Shown here one piece after another: positions 1-6,859 of a stretch of DNA of 53,719 nucleotides. The position numbers and the translations under genes are program-made. Origin of the DNA: Candidatus Levyibacteriota bacterium (lineage in GTDB: Bacteria > Patescibacteriota > Microgenomatia > Levybacterales > UBA12049). Location of the stretch: assembly GCA_016180725.1 (NCBI GenBank), contig JACPAR010000015.1, positions 1 through 53,719 on the forward strand, given 5' to 3'. Each line of letters opens with the position of its first letter. The stretch's first letter is position 1. The notes under the pieces were generated by a model. It saw only the letters and a program-made list of their open reading frames with translations. It searched no databases and was not told the DNA's origin.

Positions 1-128
1 CCTGAAGATTTGCTCAAAAAAAAGATGGTGGTGAAATAGTAGGACGCTTTGAGGAATGTATTTATATTCCAAAGGAAGGCAATACAGTTATATTAGGTAG
101 TAAGAAACCAGTACCCTTAATAAGGTAG
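1..128 (+). pseudogene. 3' end of an unrecognised gene, split over two frames
   Basis: Frame 1 enters from outside the window reading PEDLLKKK and stops at 39. Frame 3 takes over across a run of eight A (16-23) and stays open to a TAG at 128, reading DGGEIVGRFEECIYIPKEG and ending in PVPLIR. Joining the frames by a -1 shift on the A8 run gives one continuous C-terminus. I do not recognise the family. A real frameshift, slippage on A8, or a sequencing error are all possible. Confidence 0.35.
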
Positions 129-208
129 TACAAAACACGTTGAAAGGGTCAAAAATGTGATACATAATACAATAATTATGCAGTCTGGAAACAGGCTGTT
201 ATCAACCA

Positions 209-233
209 CCCGTTGTAAAAGACGGGCTTTTTT
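209..233 (+). terminator. Rho-independent terminator
   Basis: The stem CCCGT (209-213) pairs with ACGGG (222-226) over an 8-nt loop and is followed by a T run (228-233). Flanking AACCAC and GTGGTT extend the pairing. It probably ends the transcript entering from the left edge. Confidence 0.55.
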
Positions 234-278
234 GTGGTTAAAATTATTACTTCACTATTACGATATTTTTATATCCTA

Positions 279-309
279 TTGACAATGGTTTGATTAAATG
301 TGCTAAAAT
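279..309 (+). promoter_or_regulatory. Promoter of the PIN toxin module
   Basis: TTGACA at 279-284, then a 19-nt spacer and TAAAAT at 304-309. A TG at 301-302 gives an extended -10. Transcription would start just ahead of the ATG at 322. The spacer is longer than ideal; the extended -10 compensates. Confidence 0.5.
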
Positions 310-321
310 GAAATTGAAGAT

Positions 322-486
322 ATGATTATGAAAAATAAACGAGTTGCTAAAAAATCGCAAAAAATAACTTACGAGGAGGGACTAAAAATTGTTAAAGCAA
401 TACAAAAAAAGATAGAAATACTAGAGAAAAAAATAAAATCTCCGAGCGCCACTTCTGCAAATGAACGTTTACTACGATTCCCTTAA
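322..486 (+). CDS. Small basic protein, candidate antitoxin partner
   Basis: A 54-codon ORF that starts M-I-M-K-N-K-R and is rich in lysine, with a short helical stretch around residues 17-40 (EEGLKIVKAIQKKIEILEKK). Its 3' end overlaps the next gene by 26 nt, a layout typical of toxin-antitoxin pairs translated together. No antitoxin DNA-binding fold is recognisable, so the antitoxin role is inferred from position and size only. The start fits the upstream promoter; the ribosome site is weak (GAAG). Confidence 0.45.
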   Translation: MIMKNKRVAKKSQKITYEEGLKIVKAIQKKIEILEKKIKSPSATSANERLLRFP

Positions 487-1021
487 ACTTGGAACAATTA
501 AAAATAAGTATCTGGTTTTAGATACAAACGTCTTATCCTCTTGTTCCTCTGATGTAGAATATTACAAAGTATTCTTTGAAATATTTAAAGCTAATCCTAT
601 TTTAATTGATCCTATTGTAAAATTGGAATTTTTAAGAGGAGCCTACAAGGAACAAACTTACAAAGAAAAAAATAAATTTTTAACAATTGAAAAATTCTTT
701 CCAATGGCTGATCATCAAGATATTTATAAAAGGATGTATGACAACGCTTTCAATATAGCCCGCATATATAGTCATCATGGAAGAAGTGATGTTCCTCTAG
801 GAGATATTTTAATAACTGCCAGATTTGGAATTTATAAAGACGATAGATTATTCTTGACAGAAGACATGAATGATTTTTTAACACTTCTATTTGATAGAAT
901 TTCAATCATCACTTTTGAGAAAATTAGAAATAAAGATAAATCCGAATACTTAGAACATACTCAACTTTTAAGGTTTAATCACAAAAAATATGAAGATTGT
1001 TTAAAAAATTTACCTGAATAG
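461..1021 (+). CDS. PIN-domain ribonuclease, VapC-like toxin
   Basis: A 186-residue protein with the PIN nuclease signature. YLVLDTNVL places the first acidic residue at D21, LEFLRG gives E56, LGDILITAR gives D115 and FLTEDMNDF gives D135. These four acidic residues normally hold the Mg2+/Mn2+ of the RNase active site, and all are present. It is somewhat longer than a typical VapC (about 130-140 aa), with an extended helical middle. It overlaps a small basic ORF upstream, so I read the pair as a toxin-antitoxin module, although the antitoxin family is not recognised. The 3' end abuts a decayed cutA, so the module may have landed in or beside that gene. Target RNA unknown. Confidence 0.75.
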   Translation: MNVYYDSLKLGTIKNKYLVLDTNVLSSCSSDVEYYKVFFEIFKANPILIDPIVKLEFLRGAYKEQTYKEKNKFLTIEKFFPMADHQDIYKRMYDNAFNIARIYSHHGRSDVPLGDILITARFGIYKDDRLFLTEDMNDFLTLLFDRISIITFEKIRNKDKSEYLEHTQLLRFNHKKYEDCLKNLPE

Positions 1022-1241
1022 AATGGCTATGATTTTTATCTACATAACAAATCCATTGTATCCCTGGAAAGGAGAAGTTGCTGATGAGACCGAATGTATT
1101 TTGATTACAAAAACTACAAAGGAAAATTACGAAAAAGTAAAAAATGAAGTTGAAGAAATTCACTCTTACACAATCCCCTACATCATCAAAATACCTGTTG
1201 AACCTAATTCTAAATACTCATAGTGGTTAAAAAGCGTCCTT
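1017..1241 (+). pseudogene. cutA: Decayed CutA divalent-cation tolerance protein
   Basis: From about 1050 the reading PLYPWKGEV, ILITKTTKE, then a conserved HSYTIPYIIKIPVEPNSKYS stretch matches the second half of CutA, a small trimeric protein usually about 105 residues long. The first 40 or so residues, including the first beta-alpha unit, are missing: stops close the frame at 1002-1004, and the PIN gene occupies that place. At the other end a TAG at 1221-1223 interrupts the last strand, and the next codons read WLKSVLF, as expected for the CutA C-terminus. Both ends being damaged argues for a pseudogene. An ORF of 66 codons from 1023 survives. Confidence 0.72.
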
Positions 1242-1308
1242 TTTTCTTCTAAAATTCTTACAAATTTTTGCTTGATAACTAGTTTTAATCTTCTACACTT
1301 TTTAAGCA

Positions 1309-1746
1309 ATGAAAATTATTCTTATTTTTGTCTGGATATATGCCGCCATGATAGCGATGTCTTTTTGGGAATCTTATACCGAAGGAAGACATGCCTGGGA
1401 TAAAAGAAAACTTGGCTGGAAATTAAGAATAACCAAAAGATTTGTACTCCCAGCTTATCATTTTTATCTTTTTTTTGTTATGTGGCCTTTACTTTTAACT
1501 CTCCCTTTTGTAATTTATGGCTTTGACTTAAAAATGTTTGGGGTTGTAATGAGCGCTTATTTTTCCGGATTGGTAGTTGAGGATTTTTTCTGGTATGTTG
1601 TTAATCCTGTAGTAAAACTTTCTGAATTCAATTCAAAGTTTGCTAAATTTTATGCATGGATAAAACTTGGCGAACTCGAAGTTCCACTTCTTTATATAAT
1701 TGGCCTCTCTATGGCAATTACATCCTGGTATTTTATTTGGAGATGA
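1309..1746 (+). CDS. Small multi-pass membrane protein of unknown function
   Basis: A 145-residue protein with four hydrophobic segments, roughly residues 2-20, 48-72, 76-95 and 122-143. Polar conserved-looking features sit between them: ESYTEGRHAWDKRKLGW after the first helix and VVEDFFWYVVNP after the third. I do not recognise the family. It converges on the FTR1 permease gene, and the two 3' ends overlap by 14 bp, so they may share one termination zone. No signal peptidase motif is visible. Confidence 0.6.
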   Translation: MKIILIFVWIYAAMIAMSFWESYTEGRHAWDKRKLGWKLRITKRFVLPAYHFYLFFVMWPLLLTLPFVIYGFDLKMFGVVMSAYFSGLVVEDFFWYVVNPVVKLSEFNSKFAKFYAWIKLGELEVPLLYIIGLSMAITSWYFIWR

Positions 1747-2533
1747 CTGTTTTTTGTAGTCTCAAGGCAATTAAAATATAAAAACTATAAAAAAATATTT
1801 CAAGCAATGTTGGTTTAGCTGTATAGCCAAAAATAGTCCTAAGAAAACTACCAAATATACTATCGTTACTTAATATAAAAGATATATTTAAAACGGGATC
1901 GAAGAAAAAAACAGGTAAAAGCCCAACTTCCTGAAATTCATGCACTCCATGTGAAATAAGACCGGCTGCAAATAAAAGCAAAAATATTGATGAAGCAGTA
2001 AAAAATGCTGAAAGATTAATCTTTACTGCCCGCGCAAACAATAAGCATCCTAATATTAAAGCCAAAATTAAACCTAAAACCGCACCGATCAACTGATTTG
2101 TTGAGCCCGTCATGCCAACTGCCCTTAGATATAAAACTGTTTCTACACCTTCTCTTAAAACCGAAATAGCAACCATTGATGCTATGCCTAAACCATATCC
2201 TTTTTCTATATGTGGCGCTAGCTTTTGCTTGATTTTTTCACTTAAATTTTTTTGCTTATGTACCCAAATTATCATCCACGTTAGGAATAAAGTGGTAACA
2301 AACATAAGCGTCCCCTCAAATACCTGTTCTGTTTTTCCAGAAAAACCACCGAAAAAAAATTGTAAAAAGTAAGCAGTTATAACAGAAAGTAATACCCCAA
2401 CAAATGTTCCAAACCAAACAAATTTTTTAAGTTTCCAATTCGCTGATTGCTTAGAAAGAATGGCAAAAACAATACTAATCACTAAAATAGCTTCTATTGT
2501 TTCGCGGAAAGTGATTAAACTGGAAGTAAACAC
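1733..2533 (-). CDS. FTR1/EfeU-family iron permease
   Basis: A high-affinity iron permease of the FTR1/EfeU family, about 266 residues with seven hydrophobic segments. The family hallmark R-E-x-x-E appears twice: RETIEAIL about ten residues from the N-terminus and REGVETVLYLR in the middle; in yeast Ftr1 these glutamates carry Fe3+. I place the start at the GTG at 2533, which gives MFTSSLITFRETIEA, the usual short lead into helix 1. A longer reading from TTG at 2569 would make the -35 box code for protein, so I reject it. The promoter lies almost on the start codon, so the mRNA may be leaderless. No EfeO/EfeB partner is nearby. Confidence 0.85.
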   Translation of the reverse strand: MFTSSLITFRETIEAILVISIVFAILSKQSANWKLKKFVWFGTFVGVLLSVITAYFLQFFFGGFSGKTEQVFEGTLMFVTTLFLTWMIIWVHKQKNLSEKIKQKLAPHIEKGYGLGIASMVAISVLREGVETVLYLRAVGMTGSTNQLIGAVLGLILALILGCLLFARAVKINLSAFFTASSIFLLLFAAGLISHGVHEFQEVGLLPVFFFDPVLNISFILSNDSIFGSFLRTIFGYTAKPTLLEIFFYSFYILIALRLQKTVISK

Positions 2534-2542
2534 AAATAATAA

Positions 2543-2569
2543 TGTATACAACAAAACTAACACTGTCAA
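2543..2569 (-). promoter_or_regulatory. Promoter of the iron permease gene
   Basis: On the minus strand TTGACA lies at 2569-2564 and TATACA at 2548-2543 with a 15-nt spacer (or TACATT with 17). The expected start point is around 2536, only a few bases ahead of the GTG at 2533, which suggests a leaderless or near-leaderless transcript. Confidence 0.55.
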
Positions 2570-2583
2570 GATGTTAGTTTTGT
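2551..2583. promoter_or_regulatory. Perfect 12-bp inverted repeat, likely repressor operator
   Basis: ACAAAACTAACA (2551-2562) and TGTTAGTTTTGT (2572-2583) form a perfect inverted repeat around a 9-bp centre that contains the -35 hexamer of the iron permease gene. A dimeric repressor bound here would block the promoter. It does not match the classic Fur or DtxR boxes as I know them; an iron- or manganese-responsive regulator is a reasonable guess. Confidence 0.6.
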
Positions 2584-2604
2584 TAAACAGTCAAAGCTTA
2601 AAAA

Positions 2605-2850
2605 TTAAGCAATGTTGCCTGAATTTGCTCCTCCCTGATTTACATCTCCTGCTGGATTAACTGGTGGTTCTTGAGCAGGAGGTACTTGTTCTGGCGTAGG
2701 GTTTACAACTGGTTCTGTTGGTTGTACAGGTTCGTTAACCGGAGGTACAACGGGCTCCGCTGGCTGAGATGGTTGTTGTACCGGCTGCTCGCCAACAGGG
2801 TTTACTGGGTTTGGCGTAACTGGCGTACTTTGATTTTGTTGATCATCCAT
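2605..2850 (-). CDS. Proline-rich low-complexity protein coupled to dnaB
   Basis: An 81-residue protein made mostly of P, V, Q, E and N in loose repeats of the form PVNPVGEQPVQQP and EPVVPPVNEPVQ. It has no hydrophobic segment and no recognisable domain, so it is probably disordered. Its ATG overlaps the TAA of dnaB (TAATG) and a GGGAGGTGAT ribosome site lies inside the dnaB tail, so translation is coupled. Function unknown; similar tails elsewhere act as flexible linkers or protein-binding segments. Confidence 0.6.
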   Translation of the reverse strand: MDDQQNQSTPVTPNPVNPVGEQPVQQPSQPAEPVVPPVNEPVQPTEPVVNPTPEQVPPAQEPPVNPAGDVNQGGANSGNIA

Positions 2851-4181
2851 TATCTATCACCTCCCTCTTCTCTTTTTTTGTCCACATTATAAAATCTTAT
2901 CCTATCTCCCCTAAAAAGTAAATCTATTTCTCCGGTTGGACCGTTTCTATGTTTTGCAATTAATAATTTTACATTCATTGTAGGAGATAATTGGTCTTCC
3001 GGTCTGTATAAAAACATCACTACGTCTGCATCCTGCTCTATTGCGCCCGACTCTCTTAAGTCGGCAAGCTGTGGCTTCTTCTCTCCTCTGTGTTCAACCG
3101 CACGAGATAACTGGGATACAGCTACAACCGGAATTTTTAATTCTCTGGCTAAATTTTTAAGGGCTTGTGAAACAATCGAAACCTCCTGAACTCTGCTATC
3201 ATATCTCCTCCCCGGATCGGCCAGTTGAAGATAATCAACCATAAGAAGTTTAATACCGTATTCCAACTGCAGACGCCTTGCTTTTGTACGCATTTCCGAA
3301 ACAGATATGCCAGGTGTATCGTCTATAAAAATCGGCGCGTCTGCAAGCTGACCCATTGCTTCTGATAATTTACTGAAATCATCCTCCGAGAGCTTACCTG
3401 TTTTTAATCTCCATGCGTCAACATCTGCCTGACCCACTAGTAGCCTGTCAACCAACTCTTCTTTACTCATTTCAAGTGAAAATATTCCAACCGGTAATTT
3501 TTCGATTACGCTTATATTTTGGGCAATATTTACAGCCATAGCCGTTTTTCCCTGACCCGGACGGGCTGCAAGAATAATAAGATTTGAATCCTGCATACCG
3601 GAAAGCAAAGAGTCGAGGTCAAAAAATCCGGTCTTTACCCCACGAAATCCAATTCCGGTTTTATGCAATTCATCTATTCTGTCAAAACTTTCTGCCAACG
3701 CTTCTTTGATTGGTGTAAAACCTCGTAAGATTTGCCCTTGAGAGATAGAAAAAATGGATGATTCAGCCTTATCTATAATTGACTTTATATCTTTATCATC
3801 AACAAATCCCATTTCTGCGATTTCTGTACCTGTTTTTATAAGCAATCTTTTTGTAGATGCCTCTTTAATTAAAAGAGCGTAATGCTCCACATTTGCAGCC
3901 GTTGGTACGGAGTTAACAATTTCTATTAAATAAGAAGAGCCGACTTTATCATAAACTTTTTTCTTTTTAAGCTGAGTTGTTAAAGTTAAAACATCTATTG
4001 GTTTTCTGTCTTCGTATAAAAAAAGCATGGCCTCAAAAATTATTCCGTTTGTGTCGTTGTAGAAATCTTTTGGGGTGATTATTTCAGACACAATATTAAT
4101 TGCGTCTTTATCAAGAAGAATTGCTCCTAAAACGCTTTTTTCTGCATCTTCGTTATGCGGCAGTATTTTTACGTTAGCCAT
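2850..4181 (-). CDS. dnaB: Replicative DNA helicase DnaB
   Basis: 443 residues, the normal DnaB length. The N-terminal helical domain starts PHNEDAEKSVLGAILLD, the DnaG-interacting collar domain. The RecA-like motor carries Walker A ARPGQGKTAM (K212), Walker B LLMVDYLQL, and the conserved VVAVSQLSRAVEHR and LRESGAIEQDADVVMFLYR segments. It unwinds DNA at the replication fork as a hexamer. No intein is present. It heads a pair with the proline-rich protein and follows the degenerate MBL-fold gene by 14 bp. Confidence 0.97.
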   Translation of the reverse strand: MANVKILPHNEDAEKSVLGAILLDKDAINIVSEIITPKDFYNDTNGIIFEAMLFLYEDRKPIDVLTLTTQLKKKKVYDKVGSSYLIEIVNSVPTAANVEHYALLIKEASTKRLLIKTGTEIAEMGFVDDKDIKSIIDKAESSIFSISQGQILRGFTPIKEALAESFDRIDELHKTGIGFRGVKTGFFDLDSLLSGMQDSNLIILAARPGQGKTAMAVNIAQNISVIEKLPVGIFSLEMSKEELVDRLLVGQADVDAWRLKTGKLSEDDFSKLSEAMGQLADAPIFIDDTPGISVSEMRTKARRLQLEYGIKLLMVDYLQLADPGRRYDSRVQEVSIVSQALKNLARELKIPVVAVSQLSRAVEHRGEKKPQLADLRESGAIEQDADVVMFLYRPEDQLSPTMNVKLLIAKHRNGPTGEIDLLFRGDRIRFYNVDKKREEGGDR

Positions 4182-4195
4182 AATTTAATTTTAAA

Positions 4196-4720
4196 CTATT
4201 TTAATACTACCGTTTCCATCTCTTCCGGTAATTTTTCAAATGTAACTGAATATTTAGAAACGGCGCTTGTCTGTTTTCCCAAAGCCTTTACTGCCTCCTC
4301 TGCACCATCACCGTAAAAGATAACAACATTCGGTTCAAGAGCTGCGATTGTTTCTTCATTTAATTTTCCTTCTACTTTAATTAATAAAACATTATGTTTG
4401 TCCAGCTTTTCTTTTGCAGCTTCGATTGCATCGGTCTTACCAAGTAAAATGCTTAATCCATCAATCAAAATACTATAAACTATATTTTGTGCATTTCTAA
4501 AAGCGGTAATTTTTGTTCCGGAAACTTCGTATTCACCCGGCCCTTTAATAGTTACCCTGCTTTCTTCAATTTTTGATAAGTCGTATTTTTCCTGCTCATT
4601 TAAAATAATCACCGCGTCTGCAGCTGTTTTAGACTTAAGCGCCACTGTTGGATCAACAACAAACGCAGAACGTTTTCCTTTTAACCTTAAACAACCTTGA
4701 GCAACAATATAAATATCCAT
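4196..4720 (-). CDS. Metallo-beta-lactamase fold protein without metal motif
   Basis: 174 residues that follow the MBL-fold pattern MDIYIVAQGCLRLKGK...FVVDP and carry the GPGEYEVSGTKITAF strand pair seen in UPF0173-like MBL proteins. The HxHxDH metal motif that should follow the second strand is absent: the segment reads DAVIILNEQEKYDL. The fold therefore seems kept without hydrolase chemistry, and a binding or structural role is more likely. It lies directly upstream of dnaB on the same strand. Related degenerate MBL proteins occur in CPR and archaeal genomes, from memory. Confidence 0.65.
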   Translation of the reverse strand: MDIYIVAQGCLRLKGKRSAFVVDPTVALKSKTAADAVIILNEQEKYDLSKIEESRVTIKGPGEYEVSGTKITAFRNAQNIVYSILIDGLSILLGKTDAIEAAKEKLDKHNVLLIKVEGKLNEETIAALEPNVVIFYGDGAEEAVKALGKQTSAVSKYSVTFEKLPEEMETVVLK

Positions 4721-4774
4721 CGCATTTAAAACAAAAGCTGAGCAGTTTATTCATCCTAGCACAGCTTTTTTTCC

Positions 4775-4803
4775 TTGACAAGAGGATCTTTTTAATTTAT
4801 TAT
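4775..4803 (+). promoter_or_regulatory. Promoter of the 4.9-8.1 kb operon
   Basis: TTGACA at 4775-4780, a 17-nt spacer and TATTAT at 4798-4803, close to the sigma-70 consensus. It lies 53 bp before the ATG at 4856 and can drive the co-oriented, tightly packed genes up to 8051. Confidence 0.65.
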
Positions 4804-4855
4804 TAAGCACATCTTGAGCTACTCTTCTGCCCGGAATTTCCAGGTTTTATAATTT

Positions 4856-5281
4856 ATGAAAGCAGAAAAAATTGTAATTTCTTTTATTGCAGTCCTTATT
4901 GGCGTTCTTGTAGCAGGAGCTGCTTTTTATTTTTACCAAAGTACAAAAATCGTTTCGCCATCTCAAATTAAAACCGTTTCTATAAAATCTCCCACCCCAA
5001 CACCTTCTTCTTCTATTTTTCTGTCTGTTGAAAATCCTAAAAACGAAGACGTCGTGGACACAAAGACAATTACTGTTAACGGAAAAACAACATCGGATGC
5101 TGTAATTATTTTGTCAACAATCTCGGATGACCAGGTATTTACACCAACAAAAATCGGCAGTTTCTCAACCACAACAACTCTTAACGATGGTGCAAATCTT
5201 ATTACAATAACGGCAATTGCTCCAAACGGAGAAGAAGTAAAAATAACAAAAACTGTTACATATTCAACTGAAAGTTTTTAA
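4856..5281 (+). CDS. Membrane-anchored Ig-like domain protein
   Basis: 141 residues. Residues 6-26 are a membrane anchor (VISFIAVLIGVLVAGAAFYFY), then a proline/threonine-rich linker SPTPTPSSS, then one beta-sandwich domain (about 52-141) with the pattern FLSVENPKNEDVV, TITVNGKT, FSTTTTLNDGANLITITA, typical of glucodextranase-B or bacterial Ig-like folds. It is probably an extracellular domain tethered to the membrane. It is first in an operon with the next secreted protein, 3 bp away. Specific ligand unknown. Confidence 0.65.
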   Translation: MKAEKIVISFIAVLIGVLVAGAAFYFYQSTKIVSPSQIKTVSIKSPTPTPSSSIFLSVENPKNEDVVDTKTITVNGKTTSDAVIILSTISDDQVFTPTKIGSFSTTTTLNDGANLITITAIAPNGEEVKITKTVTYSTESF

Positions 5282-5284
5282 TTT

Positions 5285-6121
5285 ATGAAAACAAAATTTA
5301 GTTTTATTTTTCTATTTGCTATTTGCTTTTTTACCCTGAGCGTAGTCGAAGGGCTATTTGCTATGAATGCGATAGCATTATCTCCAACGCCAACAGATTC
5401 CGACGCCCCAACACCTACAAAGACTGAAGTAAAAAAGGATACGAACACCAGTGAGGTTATTAATGATCTAAAAGAACGTATCGCATCAAGAGTAGCACAA
5501 TTAAAATTAGTTAAAAGAAAAGGAATTCTGGGAACCGTTACCGATATATCCGGCACTCAAATTACTCTCTCTGATCCACAAAACAATACCCGCTTTATAG
5601 ATGTAGACGAGCTAACGAAATTTTCCTCCCCTTCTACGTCTGCAAAAGAATCTTTCGGACTTTCCGATATTACAAAAGGAACCAAACTTGGTATTCTTGG
5701 CATTTATAATAAACAATCAGAAAGAATTCTTGCCAGATTTGTTAATGTTATTTCTTTGCCAACAATAATTAACGCAGCTGTTACTTCTGTTAACAGCGAT
5801 GATTTTAGTTTTAAAATAGTTGAAGAAGAAGGAAAATCAAATAGCGTTGATGTTGAGAAAATAACAAAAACATTTTCCTACAGCAAGGAAACAGACCTTG
5901 TAAAATCAGGATTTTCAAAAATAAAAGAAGGTCAGCACGTTATGATTATTGGATTTCCGGATATAAAAGATAAGGCAAGAATTGTTGCCTCCAGAATTAT
6001 TATTTTTGCAAACATTCCTAAAAATCCAAGAATAATTATTCCCCAAGAAGCATTAGATCCTCAAGACACTACAACTCCATCGACCGGCAGCGGCAAAAAA
6101 CTTACACCAATTACTCGCTAA
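5285..6121 (+). CDS. Secreted protein with OB-like (DUF5666-type) repeats
   Basis: 278 residues with an N-terminal signal sequence (residues 1-27) followed by two short all-beta modules. The first holds GILGTVTDISGTQITLSD and LGILGIYNKQSERILARFV, the second AAVTSVNSDDFSFKIVEE and QHVMIIGFPDIKDKARIVAS, the style of DUF5666/OB-like domains. The C-terminus is low complexity. The signal peptide contains a palindromic repeat translated as TLSVVEG (5334-5353), flanked by a repeated CTATTTGCT, so the element seems to have inserted there. Extracytoplasmic; role unknown. Confidence 0.6.
   Translation: MKTKFSFIFLFAICFFTLSVVEGLFAMNAIALSPTPTDSDAPTPTKTEVKKDTNTSEVINDLKERIASRVAQLKLVKRKGILGTVTDISGTQITLSDPQNNTRFIDVDELTKFSSPSTSAKESFGLSDITKGTKLGILGIYNKQSERILARFVNVISLPTIINAAVTSVNSDDFSFKIVEEEGKSNSVDVEKITKTFSYSKETDLVKSGFSKIKEGQHVMIIGFPDIKDKARIVASRIIIFANIPKNPRIIIPQEALDPQDTTTPSTGSGKKLTPITR
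5334..5353. repeat. Palindromic element inside a signal peptide
   Basis: CCCTGAGCGTAGTCGAAGGG, with CCCT/AGGG ends, lies in frame in the secreted-protein gene and is translated L-S-V-V-E-G. CTATTTGCT occurs on both sides. It belongs to the same family as the CTTCGACTTCGCTCAGG copy in the intergenic repeat at 14.1 kb. Confidence 0.65.
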
Positions 6122-6124
6122 AAA

Positions 6125-6859
6125 ATGCTTGAACAAATCGCAGAAAGAATAGGAAGAGTTATAAAACCACATTTTTATACACGTGTTGAAAATAGTATTA
6201 ACGCTTATAATCTTTATGTTTATAACATAGAAAACTTAGAACTTTTAAAAGGAAACCCGTGTGTTTTTGTTGCAAACCACATAAAGCCTGAAGGTGATAA
6301 AAATGTTTACCGTTCCTCAGGTTTAAGTCCCGATTCGTTTTTATTAAGAAGAGTAATTCTTAATACACTTGGTCAAGACGTGCATTTTGTTGCTCAATAC
6401 GATCCTAATGATCTTGGGACATTAAGAGATAAAATTCCAGGCGCACGCAGCGTACTTAAAAGATTTCATAAAGGCATGCTTCGGGGATTCGATGTTATTC
6501 CTGTGTCAAAAAGAACCGGTGCTGTAAATGTTGATTTTTTCAGAGACGCAAAAACAGCCGTTGCAAGAAAAGAATCGATATTCATTTACCCCTTTGAAGA
6601 TTGGATGGATGACTTTAATCCCGAACAAAAAATTGAGTCCGGAGCAGCTTACCTTGCGCAAAAGTTAGATGTCCCAATCTTTCCTATTTATGTCTTTGGT
6701 TGTAAAACATGGAACCCAAAGCCAAACCAAGAAACAACAATCGTATTTGGTAAACCATTCTCCGCAAAAGGGATAACGATTGAGCAAACAAATAGTAAAA
6801 TAAGAGAAGAACTAACAGCTTTACAAAATTTAGTAAGAGCTAAAAACCATGAACAATAG
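6125..6859 (+). CDS. PlsC-like acyltransferase
   Basis: 244 residues with the lysophospholipid acyltransferase layout. The catalytic block is VFVANHIKPEGD (NH...D, with one residue more than the usual NHxxxxD), and the second block reads IFIYPFEDWMDDF followed by ESGAAYLAQKLDVPIFPIYVFG, equivalent to the FPEGTRS...VPVVPV region. It would acylate a glycerophosphate or related acceptor at the inner membrane face. No long N-terminal membrane helix is present. It starts 3 bp after the secreted protein and overlaps the M24 peptidase by 11 bp. Given the unusual spacing, the substrate is open. Confidence 0.7.
   Translation: MLEQIAERIGRVIKPHFYTRVENSINAYNLYVYNIENLELLKGNPCVFVANHIKPEGDKNVYRSSGLSPDSFLLRRVILNTLGQDVHFVAQYDPNDLGTLRDKIPGARSVLKRFHKGMLRGFDVIPVSKRTGAVNVDFFRDAKTAVARKESIFIYPFEDWMDDFNPEQKIESGAAYLAQKLDVPIFPIYVFGCKTWNPKPNQETTIVFGKPFSAKGITIEQTNSKIREELTALQNLVRAKNHEQ

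Noticed and set aside
1221-1223. TAG in cutA read as an amino acid
   Set aside because: The N-terminal third is missing too, and the window shows no sign of amber suppression; a pseudogene is simpler.
2534-2569. TTG 2569 as start of the iron permease
   Set aside because: The TTG is part of the TTGACA -35 box and the added residues are not typical of FTR1; GTG 2533 fits the family.
4735-4770. Terminator AAGCTG...CAGCTT before the 4.9 kb operon
   Set aside because: The loop is over 20 nt and no plus-strand gene ends just before it; weak evidence.
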